DNA of 64,000 bases from Spirochaetaceae bacterium (GTDB taxonomy: Bacteria; Spirochaetota; Leptospiria; Leptospirales; Leptonemataceae), in assembly GCA_002730875.1 (NCBI GenBank), contig PCBI01000019.1, positions 1-64,000 of the forward strand, given 5' to 3'. The notes under the pieces are model-generated. The model did no database searches and had not been told where the DNA came from. It saw nothing but the letters and a program-made list of their open reading frames with translations. Numbering within the stretch: the first letter of the stretch is position 1; each line of letters opens with the position of its first letter. A program made the position numbers and the translations under genes. This document shows, piece after piece, positions 26,813-34,640 of the stretch.

Positions 26813-28128
26813 TCTATACAAACCACGGCTACATCATCTTCTCGGGCCTGCTCGCCGCGAAATTCCTCCACATGACTGACAATGGCCCGCACAAGGTCGG
26901 CCGGCGATTTGGATCGATTCTCGAAAATGTAGCGCCCCAGCCTTTCGTTTCCAAATTGTTCCCCCTCTTTGTTCATGGCCTCCACGACCCCGTCGGTAAA
27001 CATGAGTATGCGATCCCCTTTCTCCAGCGGCCTGGTCTCTGTTCGAAATCCAAAGTCCGGCATGACGCCAAGCAAGAAGGTATCCTCGGTGCCCAGTTCT
27101 TCCAGACTGCCATCCCGGGCTCGCTGGAGTAATGCCAGCGGATGACCGGCCACACAATACGAAAGCTCCTCGTTCTTCAGGTCCACGATACAAAGAAAGG
27201 CCGTGAGGTAATGCGTGAGGTCGCCTATGAAATTGAACATGGAACGATTTGCCTCGCGGATCATTTCGCCTGCTGCCGCTTCGCCGGACACTGCAGAGGT
27301 AAATACCGCTTTTGCCATGGCGGTTACCAGAGCGGCAGGAACTCCGTGTCCGGAAACATCGGCGATGAAAATGGCTGTACGATCCGGGCTCAGTCGAATG
27401 ACATCATACAAATCGCCGCCCACGCTTTCCAGGGCCAGATAGCGCGAGCCAAACCTGAGTTGTGTCGACGAAGGAAGACGATCCGCTTCCGGTAGAAGCC
27501 GTTCCTGGATGATGCGTGCCATATCCAGATCCCGGACAAGCCTGGCCTCGGCCGCTTTGCGGTCCCGGATCTCCTGGTTTAGCTGGAAGAATAGGTTTGA
27601 TGTGATACGGTTAACAAGTAGAAAGGAAATTAGCGAAGTCCCGGAGGCAAAGAAGATTGCCCAGGCTTCCGGCACGCGGGCCGCCCCCAGAACGTTCACT
27701 GGCTCCACGATGCCGAAGTAAACCAGCAAAGCTACCGATGCATAGGCAATAGTACAGAAAATGGCGGTGAAAAACCCGTAGTTCCTTTCGTCGGTCATAG
27801 AGGAAAGGGTAACCAGAATCACGTATCCCATGACCAGAAAAGAAGAAACGTTCCCGGTAACATAAACAAGCATCGACAAAAAGCAGCTATCGGCGGCGGC
27901 AGGGACATACCCGCTCCACCAGAGTTTTTCCTCTACAAGAAGGCGCGTTTCGATTAGGGCCAGCCAGACAAGGGAAAACAGAAGATGGCCACCGGCCACC
28001 AGCGCCACCGAGTGCAAACCGGAAATGTACAGAAAAAGAATGAATCCGACGCTATAACCAATCCTGGTGATATTTATGGGGCGTAACTTCTGTGCATCGG
28101 TAATGGCCCGGGCCTCTGGACTGGACAT
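26782..28128 (-). CDS. Membrane SpoIIE/RsbU-type PP2C phosphatase
   Basis: This serine/threonine phosphatase usually acts on STAS anti-anti-sigma proteins. The N-terminal about 170 residues hold six hydrophobic segments. A short helical linker (DMARIIQERLLP) leads into the SpoIIE domain with metal-binding aspartates in GGDLYDV, IADVSGHG and MFTDGVVEA. It is 448 residues long. It is divergent from a hybrid histidine kinase, and the 140-base gap holds a palindrome-like element. Its 3' end overlaps a small lipoprotein gene by 31 bases. The partner STAS protein is not in this window. Confidence 0.88.
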   Translation of the reverse strand: MSSPEARAITDAQKLRPINITRIGYSVGFILFLYISGLHSVALVAGGHLLFSLVWLALIETRLLVEEKLWWSGYVPAAADSCFLSMLVYVTGNVSSFLVMGYVILVTLSSMTDERNYGFFTAIFCTIAYASVALLVYFGIVEPVNVLGAARVPEAWAIFFASGTSLISFLLVNRITSNLFFQLNQEIRDRKAAEARLVRDLDMARIIQERLLPEADRLPSSTQLRFGSRYLALESVGGDLYDVIRLSPDRTAIFIADVSGHGVPAALVTAMAKAVFTSAVSGEAAAGEMIREANRSMFNFIGDLTHYLTAFLCIVDLKNEELSYCVAGHPLALLQRARDGSLEELGTEDTFLLGVMPDFGFRTETRPLEKGDRILMFTDGVVEAMNKEGEQFGNERLGRYIFENRSKSPADLVRAIVSHVEEFRGEQAREDDVAVVCIDYRSAAQSMG

Positions 28129-28215
28129 GGGCCTTTAGATAGAAACTGTCATGGCCTGACGCAAGACAAAAACGGGTATCGGGGACGTCGGATGATTTTT
28201 TCAGCGCAGTAGCGG

Positions 28216-28234
28216 GCAAAAAGTGCTTTTTTGC
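28216..28234. promoter_or_regulatory. Near-palindrome between divergent signalling genes
   Basis: GCAAAAAGTGCTTTTTTGC is an almost perfect inverted repeat in the gap between the phosphatase and hybrid kinase start codons. It could be an operator serving both promoters, or an accidental A/T-rich palindrome. Confidence 0.35.
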
Positions 28235-28268
28235 ATCGGTAGCAATCCTGCACCGTAATGACAGCCCC

Positions 28269-30875
28269 GTGACCTCTTTCGAAACAGAACTAATAAACAG
28301 CATGCCCGTTATCGGCATGGTAGGGGACAGAAACGGTACCATACTGTATGTCAATCCACAGTTTGAGAAAACCACCGGCTATTCCAGAGCGGAGGCCGTG
28401 GGTAACAATTTCTTTGACCTTCTGGTACTGGAATCGGATCGATCCGAGGCTCGGACCACACTGGGCGAGATGATCAATTCCGCAGATCAAGCCCGCAAGC
28501 TGGGCCCCATCGTTACAAAGGACGGTCAGGTAAAGGTAGTGGAGTGGACCGGCTGTGCCACGGCGCAGGGCAACTTTGTGGCCATGGGCAATGAGCTGAA
28601 TCACCTGGAGGCCAATCCATCAAGACTTCGGGAAATCCTGGATGGTATGCCCGCAAACATTGTGCTGCTGGACCGAGAGGGCCGTATTCTAGAGATTAAT
28701 CTACCTCCGCTGAAGGGCGCCGGATTAGCTCATGAGGAGGTTGTGGGACGTCTATTTCTTGAACAACCCTGGTTCACCGAGGAGGTTGAAAGAGAACGTT
28801 TTCGCAGGGTCTTTGCAAGGGCCCTGAAAGGGAATGTTGCTACAGACGATTTCAACCTCCGATTTAGCGAAGAGCTTCGGGTAGTAGCCGGCGTCTTTGC
28901 TCCCGTTCTGAGCGAAGGTCGAGTGGAATCAGTGATCGGCTTTGGAAGCGACATTACGGAACGCCGCCAGGCCGAAGAGTCCGCCCGGCGGGCCGAACAC
29001 CTTCTGAAGACCGTCGTGGCCGGTGCGCCGGTGTTAATCTGCTCTGTGGATCAGGAAGGACGGATAACCTCTTGCGAAGGAGAAGACTGGTCTTTGCTCT
29101 CAAACGGCAAATCCCTGGCAGGTACCTTGTATTCGGAATCCTTTGAGACTCTACCTTCCTGGAAATACGCCATAGCCCGAGCCCTGTCCGGGGAAACTAG
29201 CACGGTGGAAGAGAAGGTGGGAAGCAAGTACTACGAAGCCACCTTCCTGTCCAACCACAACGGATCGCAGGTGGACGTTACCGGTGTTGCCTTTGACATT
29301 ACTCATCGAAAGGTATTCGAGCAAAGAATTCAGCAATTAAACCAGGAACTGGAAAGCAAGGTACTGGTTCGCACGGAAGCCCTGAATGAAAGCGAAGAGA
29401 GGTTTCGCCAGATTGCGGAGACCGTGCGAGATGTTTTCTTCATTGCCACTCCTGAGCTGAAGACTCTTCGCTACGTAAGCCCCGCCTTTGACGAGCTCTG
29501 GGGGCAGTCCGGAACGGAATTGATCAAAAACAGAGGCGGGCTACTGGAAAGGGTACACCCAGCGGATCGGGCCCGGGTCGATCGGGAAATCCAACGAAGC
29601 CTGGACGATCGGCGCTCCGTTAATCTGGAATTTCAAATCCAGCGAGATGATAGTACCGAACGCTGGATTCGACTGCGCACCTTTCACCTGCCGCTTTCCG
29701 GCGAGTCCCGGGTGGCTGGAGTGGTCGAAGACATTACCGAATCAATGCAGTTCAGGATGGAGCTCATCGCTTCCAGGGAAAGGGCCGATCGGGCCAACAA
29801 GGCCAAGTCAGAGTTTACAGCTCGCATGTCGCATGAGTTGCGAACCCCGCTAAACGCTATTCTGGGCTTCGTGCAGGTGCTAAGGCGCAAGCTCGGTTCC
29901 GAGCACAGCGAAGAACTGAATGAGGTCCGGGAGGCCGGCCACCATCTGCTTTCGCTTATCGACGATCTTCTGGACATCTCCCGGGTGGAGACCGACCAAT
30001 TACAGATCAAAACTGAGCCGCTTCCCGTTCGTATTCTGATCGATCAGGCTACCAGGTATCTGGCCAACCGGGTGCGCCGTCGTGATCAGGCTCTGAGCCT
30101 GGATGTTGAATCAGACGTATGGGTTAAAGGCGATCGGACCCGAGTAATCCAGATTCTTATCAACCTTCTGAGCAATGCCAACAAATATACGCCGGCCGGT
30201 GGGGCGATCAGTATCCTGGTGCGTTCGGATGCGGACCGGGTGCGCATTCATGTGCGCGACAATGGCCCGGGGATTGCGTCGGAGCAACTTGGCAAGCTGT
30301 TCATACCGTTTGAGCGGCTGGGCCGGAGCGCTGGTTCAGGCGTGGGCCTGGGCTTGTATCTGTCGCGGGAATTGGCGCGGCGAATGGATGGTAACCTGGG
30401 AGTCCAGTCCGAATCGGACCATGGCGCCGATTTCTGGCTGGAATTGCCCGTCGCAGAGTCGCAGCCCCATCGTGCTTCAAAAGCCGGAGCCGCTATGGAG
30501 AGCATCGGTCCGCTGGACGTGCTCTACATTGAAGACAATCCAGTAAATTTGAGAGTGATGGAGTCCATGTTTTCTATCATGGAGAATGTTACCTTTCGCG
30601 GAGTAGACAATGCGGAGGCCGGCATACTCGAGGCGCAACGGCACATTCCGGACATAATTCTTGTGGATATGCATCTGGGGGATACCGATGGCTATCATGT
30701 TCTGGAAGAGCTACGGGAGGTTTCTTCCTTTCGTGCCGTTCCTATAATTGCGGTTTCTGCCGATGCCATGGCCGACAACATTCAGAATGCTCTGGCTGCG
30801 GGATTTTCGGCCTACGTGAGCAAGCCTGTGCAAATGGATGAACTAGTGGGTTGTATCAAGCGACTTCTGTCATGA
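28269..30875 (+). CDS. PAS-rich hybrid histidine kinase with C-terminal receiver
   Basis: A soluble 868-residue sensor kinase. Four PAS/PAC domains lie at about 5-110, 120-240, 245-355 and 380-495, the third and fourth joined by a coiled coil. The dimerisation domain has the phospho-accepting His522 (SHELRTPLN). The ATPase domain has the N-box (NLLSNANKYTP), RDNGPGI and GVGLGLYLS. The C-terminal receiver carries Asp800 (VDMHLGD) and the conserved Lys (SKPVQ). The start is GTG 28269, without a clear Shine-Dalgarno; no later start fits the first PAS domain. It faces the SpoIIE phosphatase divergently. The output is not evident. Confidence 0.88.
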   Translation: MTSFETELINSMPVIGMVGDRNGTILYVNPQFEKTTGYSRAEAVGNNFFDLLVLESDRSEARTTLGEMINSADQARKLGPIVTKDGQVKVVEWTGCATAQGNFVAMGNELNHLEANPSRLREILDGMPANIVLLDREGRILEINLPPLKGAGLAHEEVVGRLFLEQPWFTEEVERERFRRVFARALKGNVATDDFNLRFSEELRVVAGVFAPVLSEGRVESVIGFGSDITERRQAEESARRAEHLLKTVVAGAPVLICSVDQEGRITSCEGEDWSLLSNGKSLAGTLYSESFETLPSWKYAIARALSGETSTVEEKVGSKYYEATFLSNHNGSQVDVTGVAFDITHRKVFEQRIQQLNQELESKVLVRTEALNESEERFRQIAETVRDVFFIATPELKTLRYVSPAFDELWGQSGTELIKNRGGLLERVHPADRARVDREIQRSLDDRRSVNLEFQIQRDDSTERWIRLRTFHLPLSGESRVAGVVEDITESMQFRMELIASRERADRANKAKSEFTARMSHELRTPLNAILGFVQVLRRKLGSEHSEELNEVREAGHHLLSLIDDLLDISRVETDQLQIKTEPLPVRILIDQATRYLANRVRRRDQALSLDVESDVWVKGDRTRVIQILINLLSNANKYTPAGGAISILVRSDADRVRIHVRDNGPGIASEQLGKLFIPFERLGRSAGSGVGLGLYLSRELARRMDGNLGVQSESDHGADFWLELPVAESQPHRASKAGAAMESIGPLDVLYIEDNPVNLRVMESMFSIMENVTFRGVDNAEAGILEAQRHIPDIILVDMHLGDTDGYHVLEELREVSSFRAVPIIAVSADAMADNIQNALAAGFSAYVSKPVQMDELVGCIKRLLS

Positions 30876-30896
30876 CAGGGAGCGCCCAATAATCAA

Positions 30897-30919
30897 GGTC
30901 CGCCCTGGAAGGACGGACC
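30897..30919. terminator. Hairpin between convergent genes
   Basis: GGTCCG and CGGACC enclose an 11-base interior that itself can pair CC with GG. It lies between the ends of the convergent kinase and YidB-like genes, as expected for a bidirectional terminator, but lacks a long T-run. Confidence 0.5.
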
Positions 30920-30930
30920 CGGTCATTGGA

Positions 30931-31338
30931 TTACATGAATCCTTTTAGAACGTTGATACCCGAACTAAGCAGGGATCCGTCTCCGGATTCCTGTCCATCC
31001 GGAGTAAGCTGATTTATGATAACTGGAAGTAGCGCAGCCAGAATCGGAGCCACCTTGGACGCGTCTATACCCAGTTCGTTGGATAGATCGGAAATGGTTC
31101 CCTGATCCAGAGCGCTCTGGATTTCGGAAGCATCCACCGATGCATTTGCGCCGTTGCCTACCCAGGAAGAAACCTTATCTTCCAGGCCATTTTGCTTAAG
31201 CACGTTTACGATTGTATCAATCCGGGGACTACCGCCGCCGGAAGAGAGAAGAGACTTGGCAATATTGCCAATATCCAGACCGCCAAGATCCGCGCCGGAG
31301 CCGGATACTTCGCCCAAAACATTTTTTAGAAAAGACAT
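30931..31338 (-). CDS. YidB-like (DUF937) protein
   Basis: A 135-residue protein rich in Gly, Ser, Leu and Asp. The DUF937/YidB pattern is visible: VNVLKQNGLEDKVSSWVGNG, then SEIQSALDQGTIS and the C-terminal LLPVIINQLTPDG. Family members are cytoplasmic or of uncertain location and have no firmly known function. It begins at ATG 31338 and converges on the hybrid kinase gene. Confidence 0.78.
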   Translation of the reverse strand: MSFLKNVLGEVSGSGADLGGLDIGNIAKSLLSSGGGSPRIDTIVNVLKQNGLEDKVSSWVGNGANASVDASEIQSALDQGTISDLSNELGIDASKVAPILAALLPVIINQLTPDGQESGDGSLLSSGINVLKGFM

Positions 31339-31476
31339 GCGTTAATGCTAGGTTTCTTTCGCAGAAGGCAAGCAAAAACTTTATGCGAAAACGCTCTAGT
31401 AGAGTACTGTGTAGGCCCGTCTGTTAGGGGATCGGCCGGATCAAAAGCTGCTGGGATGCATTTTGTCGCACCTTGC

Positions 31477-31505
31477 CCGCATTCGCCGCGGTTTCGGGAA
31501 TGCGG
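31477..31505 (-). terminator. Possible terminator hairpin after the MBL gene
   Basis: CCGCATTC (31477-31484) and GAATGCGG (31498-31505) form a perfect 8-bp stem with a 13-base loop about 55 bases past the stop of the MBL hydrolase. There is no T-run, so the call is tentative. Confidence 0.35.
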
Positions 31506-31560
31506 TAGCGCGCAGCAATCAAAGGGGGTTGGCAGAAATAAGCGTAATTTCGCAAGCAAC

Positions 31561-32583
31561 TCAGACGGGCTCTTTCCATCGATACTGCTCATAGGGCGGG
31601 TCCATTTCCTTGATCTCTATGCATCCTTCGCGATTGAATTTGTCGATGAAGGAGTGCATAACGGCAAGTGCGGTGGCATAGTGGCCTCTTCCTTCGATCT
31701 TTTCGCCCATGGCCTGGATGGTGAGTTCCCGTAGATCTATGAAGCCTTCTTTTAATCGGTTCTTTACTCCCCTTTCCAGTATTCCGATGGTTCGGATCAA
31801 GAGCTTGATCGCCCTTTGGGGATTCGCAGGTTCATCGAAGTGAGCCGGCAAAAGCCGGCGAATTGGTAGCTTGAGCAATCGATCCAGGGACTCCTGATAC
31901 TTCCCCAGGTTTCCATCCAGCTCCGCATATACTGCGGAAACATTCTGAAGAACCAGATCTCCTGTGAAGTAAATCCCTTCGCCCACCAGGTAGGGCGTCA
32001 AATGCCACTGGTTGTGTCCCGGGGTGTAAATGAAGCCCAGTTCCCGCTCCCCTATGGGAATCACATCGCCCTCCTGTAGCTCTACGTCCATCTTCAGAAC
32101 CGGATCTACTTTGTGGTCCATTTCCACTGCATCCAGAAAACGGATGAAGCTGTCCTCGGACTTCCGCGCAAGGGACTTTCGTTGCTCCTGATCGGCCTGG
32201 GACTTGTAGATCAATCGATTGTTGGCGCGCTGAAAACGCCGCATGTGATCCCGGTAGTCGCCCACATGATTGGCCATTCCTACCATGCCATAGAGCCTGG
32301 CATTGGAATAGCTTCGCATTACCAGGGCCGCGCTGATGTGATCTATGTGGTCATGCGTGTAGAATATCTTCTGGATCGAATGCAGGCTGTATCCGAGTTT
32401 GCGAAGGGCTCGCTGGAGAAGACCCAGGTTCTGAACATAGCCGGTATCGATGAGAATTGGCTCCCCGGAATCGATTAAATAGATATTGTTATCTTCGTAG
32501 AATGGCTGCGGAATCTTCACGCGATAGATCCCTTCGCCCAGGTCTTCGAATTCGGGGATGGAATCATAGGAATGAATGCGCAT
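31561..32583 (-). CDS. Metallo-beta-lactamase-fold hydrolase
   Basis: This binuclear-metal hydrolase of 340 residues has the motif YTHDHIDH (HxHxDH) near residue 80, a further ligand in TPGHNQWH and FTGDLVL, and LLPAHFDEP. A C-terminal helical extension of roughly 90 residues resembles that of MBL proteins acting on thioesters or lactones such as acyl-CoA or glyoxalase II relatives. The substrate is not determined. It is divergent from a decayed lipoprotein gene. Confidence 0.8.
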   Translation of the reverse strand: MRIHSYDSIPEFEDLGEGIYRVKIPQPFYEDNNIYLIDSGEPILIDTGYVQNLGLLQRALRKLGYSLHSIQKIFYTHDHIDHISAALVMRSYSNARLYGMVGMANHVGDYRDHMRRFQRANNRLIYKSQADQEQRKSLARKSEDSFIRFLDAVEMDHKVDPVLKMDVELQEGDVIPIGERELGFIYTPGHNQWHLTPYLVGEGIYFTGDLVLQNVSAVYAELDGNLGKYQESLDRLLKLPIRRLLPAHFDEPANPQRAIKLLIRTIGILERGVKNRLKEGFIDLRELTIQAMGEKIEGRGHYATALAVMHSFIDKFNREGCIEIKEMDPPYEQYRWKEPV

Positions 32584-32735
32584 ATTATCCAGTCCATCCC
32601 GACTGCGATACCGGAAAAGAAAAAAAGATCGCTCGCAGGATAGCCCTGGGCCTCCTTCAGGAAGAAATCCCCATGCAAGAATGTCCAGAGCGGAAAACGC
32701 TTGATATAGTAATTCTCTATTATATTCAAGTTATA

Positions 32736-32739
32736 GGAG
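32736..32739 (+). promoter_or_regulatory. Shine-Dalgarno with no canonical start at the right distance
   Basis: GGAG at 32736-32739 lies 7 bases before ATA 32747 but 19 bases before the first ATG (32759) of the lipoprotein-like frame. It suggests that a start codon once lay at 32747 or that a rare AUA start is used. Confidence 0.45.
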
Positions 32740-32746
32740 ATACTAC

Positions 32747-33179
32747 ATAATAATAACAATGGTCGGGGCGCTCTTCTCATCTTGCGTCTCTGCCCGAATT
32801 GAGAATCCTCTGCCGCCGGAAGCATTGGAGGGAGTAAGTCAGGTATGCCTTGAAAGAGTGGAGAGCGAAGATTTCGCCGGCGTTCAGCGCGTGCCTTATC
32901 TGGATGTGCCCCAGAAGATTATGGATCTGCTCGGCATAGAGGTGGCTGGCTGCGAGAATAGCCAGGCCAGGATTCAGGTATTCACCAGATCGCGGCCTCT
33001 GGGAGCTTCCTAACAGGCTTCGGTTTATGGAGCGAATGGATAAACGGTACCCCAGGAAAACCTACGACGGTAGAGCAGAGGCCGTTGAGGCATTGAAGGC
33101 CATTTCCGGTAAGGGTCTGGGGACGGATCTGAGCGCCTGGAAGAAGTGGGCGGCGAGCAATAACATCCAGATTCCATAA
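32747..33179 (+). pseudogene. Decayed lipoprotein gene with HEAT-like C-terminus
   Basis: Two short plus-strand reading frames appear to be halves of one gene. The first (ATG 32759 to TAA 33013, 84 codons) gives FSSC, a lipobox. Reading upstream in frame adds RRYYIIIT before MVGALFSSC, a convincing lipoprotein signal, yet no ATG, GTG or TTG precedes it before a stop at 32702. The second frame (open from 32940, ATG 33027 to TAA 33179) ends RAEAVEALKAISGKGLGTD followed by LSAWKKWAAS, which looks like the end of a HEAT-repeat domain. Lost start plus a frameshift near 32940-33010 is the simplest reading; two independent small genes are possible. Confidence 0.5.
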
Positions 33180-33317
33180 TCAGGCGGTTTAACGCAGGAA
33201 GAAGCGCCGGCCTGGGGCGCGTCGCGGGGTCCGGGCGCCAGGCTGAGGGCCGCAGGCCCGGGAGAGTCGCCCAACCGGAGGAGAATCCCGCAACCCGGGG
33301 AATTCGGTTGTATTGCA

Positions 33318-33339
33318 GCCCGGCTCTATTGCGCCGGGC
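33318..33339 (-). terminator. Hairpin over the stop of the membrane-protein gene
   Basis: GCCCGGC (33318-33324) pairs with GCCGGGC (33333-33339) around an 8-base loop that contains the TAG stop of the minus-strand gene. The surrounding 33205-33300 segment is very GC-rich with several short inverted repeats and no recognisable gene. Confidence 0.4.
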
Positions 33340-33943
33340 CAGGCAGAATTATCAGCGCATACAGACAGGCCAGGCTTACGCACCAAATAATTGATGCCGT
33401 GAGAATGCGAAAGAAACCAATCCTTCGCGCCGCCGGATGTTTAAAATAACCCTGATGGGAAAACCTGCGTATGATCAGGCCATAGGAGGTGTGCAACGAA
33501 AGGCAGATTTCCAGAAGGCCGTTGTAGAGATTCATGAAAAAGAAAAGGTTCGCAAAGATTAACCCACCCAGGCCCAACACTACCGCGAACCGCTTTTTCA
33601 GTAATTCGGGAAGTAGCTCCAGCAGTTCGGGGAGTAGTTCGGACAATGCCGAGTCGTGAATATAGATGGGGCCCGCCACAGACAGGATCAGAATCAGGCC
33701 AAAAAGGGGGATGGACAGAAACTCGTAGAGATGGCGGAGAAGGCGATCCCGTTTGCGTTCGAAGCGGAGTCGCGCCCTGTTTAATTGCTGCCATTGCTCC
33801 GGGGAAAGAATGCGACCAGGAAGCGAAATAAGGCTCCACAGGTAGAACAGAAATTGGCCTGCAAGGATAAGCAAGACCACAAAGGAAAGCAGGGCGGATG
33901 CCATAGCCATTTCATTCTTTTGTTTCCGAGCTTTGTTTCGCAA
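33326..33943 (-). CDS. Four-helix inner-membrane protein of unknown family
   Basis: A 205-residue protein with four hydrophobic segments (about 13-38, 75-92, 118-140 and 175-200) and charged loops between them. A leucine-rich motif (SELLPELLELLPELL) precedes the third segment. I recognise no domain. The start is TTG 33943, supported by GGAG 7 bases upstream. It lies alone between a decayed gene and a small exported-protein gene. Confidence 0.6.
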   Translation of the reverse strand: MRNKARKQKNEMAMASALLSFVVLLILAGQFLFYLWSLISLPGRILSPEQWQQLNRARLRFERKRDRLLRHLYEFLSIPLFGLILILSVAGPIYIHDSALSELLPELLELLPELLKKRFAVVLGLGGLIFANLFFFMNLYNGLLEICLSLHTSYGLIIRRFSHQGYFKHPAARRIGFFRILTASIIWCVSLACLYALIILPGPAQ

Positions 33944-34080
33944 TTAAAAACTCCGGTTTTAAATTGGGAAGAGGCTCCGCCGATCCCCTTCGGACGTTCG
34001 GGCATCGGCCGTTCTGGTTGATTTTCGATCTGTCAGAAATGGGCACTGTATTCTCTTGCCCGGGTTTTTCGTTCATCGTT

Positions 34081-34120
34081 GGCGCGAATACGTGTGGCGC
34101 GAAACACACTAAAAATTAGT
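34081..34120 (+). promoter_or_regulatory. Iterated element upstream of the small exported-protein gene
   Basis: GGCGCGAA occurs at 34081 and 34096 (15-base spacing), followed by the palindrome ACTAAAAATTAGT (34108-34120). Repeats on one helix face before a gene suggest a regulator site; no regulator is identified. Confidence 0.35.
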
Positions 34121-34174
34121 TCTGTAAGCTAGAAAAGTTGTATCCTCCGGGAACCGGTCCGCGTCCATACTATC

Positions 34175-34196
34175 AGGCCGCTGGTCCGGGCGGCCT
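34175..34196 (+). other. Hairpin upstream of the small exported-protein gene
   Basis: AGGCCGCT pairs with GGGCGGCCT (8 bp including one G-T) around a 6-base loop. Its stem is nearly the same as that of the hairpin at 34480-34499 on the other side of the gene. Confidence 0.6.
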
Positions 34197-34227
34197 GCCT
34201 TAAAAACATGCCGGACAGGAGATACAA

Positions 34228-34458
34228 ATGAAACGTATCCTAATTGGAGCTCTAATTGCTCTACCTCTTGCATTCGGTTCTATTGCTGCCGATGAAGGGG
34301 AACAAATCCTCGAAGAGTGCCTCATGGAAGCCGATGGCCGAGGCTATGATATCGAGAGCGACGCTTTTGCCGACCGAGTGGCAACAGCTATCTTAGAAGA
34401 GGACGAAGGAACCATGATGGAAATTTGTCCTAACACGTTTAATAAATACGACGACTGA
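34228..34458 (+). CDS. Small exported acidic protein
   Basis: A 76-residue precursor with signal peptide MKRILIGALIALPLAFGSIA and probable cleavage before ADEGE. The mature peptide of about 55 residues is strongly acidic and has two cysteines (EECLMEA and MEICPN) that could form one disulfide. GGAG lies 6 bases before the ATG. No family is recognised. It is flanked on both sides by near-identical hairpins, and its upstream region has repeated elements. Confidence 0.65.
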   Translation: MKRILIGALIALPLAFGSIAADEGEQILEECLMEADGRGYDIESDAFADRVATAILEEDEGTMMEICPNTFNKYDD

Positions 34459-34479
34459 TCTAATTCATAATCGTATTTG

Positions 34480-34499
34480 GGCCGCTCGAAAGGGCGGCC
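34480..34499 (+). terminator. GNRA-capped hairpin after the small exported-protein gene
   Basis: GGCCGCTC-GAAA-GGGCGGCC forms an 8-bp stem (one G-T) closed by a GAAA tetraloop, 21 bases after the stop. A T-run is absent, so it may protect the mRNA 3' end rather than end transcription alone. Confidence 0.6.
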
Positions 34500-34640
34500 A
34501 ACTCTGGTAAGTGCCTTCCATTGCGGCGATTCAATGTGACCTCGGTGCACTGCCATTAGGACCGGGGCCTTGCCTTCCGCTCACTGCGTCTGGCGCAGAA
34601 CCGTCAAAACTTATTCATTGCTCGGCGGACCATTACCCCA

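Noticed and set aside
33205-33300. GC-rich segment with short inverted repeats that might be a structured RNA
   Set aside because: I compared it with remembered RNase P, SRP and tmRNA core motifs and found no convincing match.
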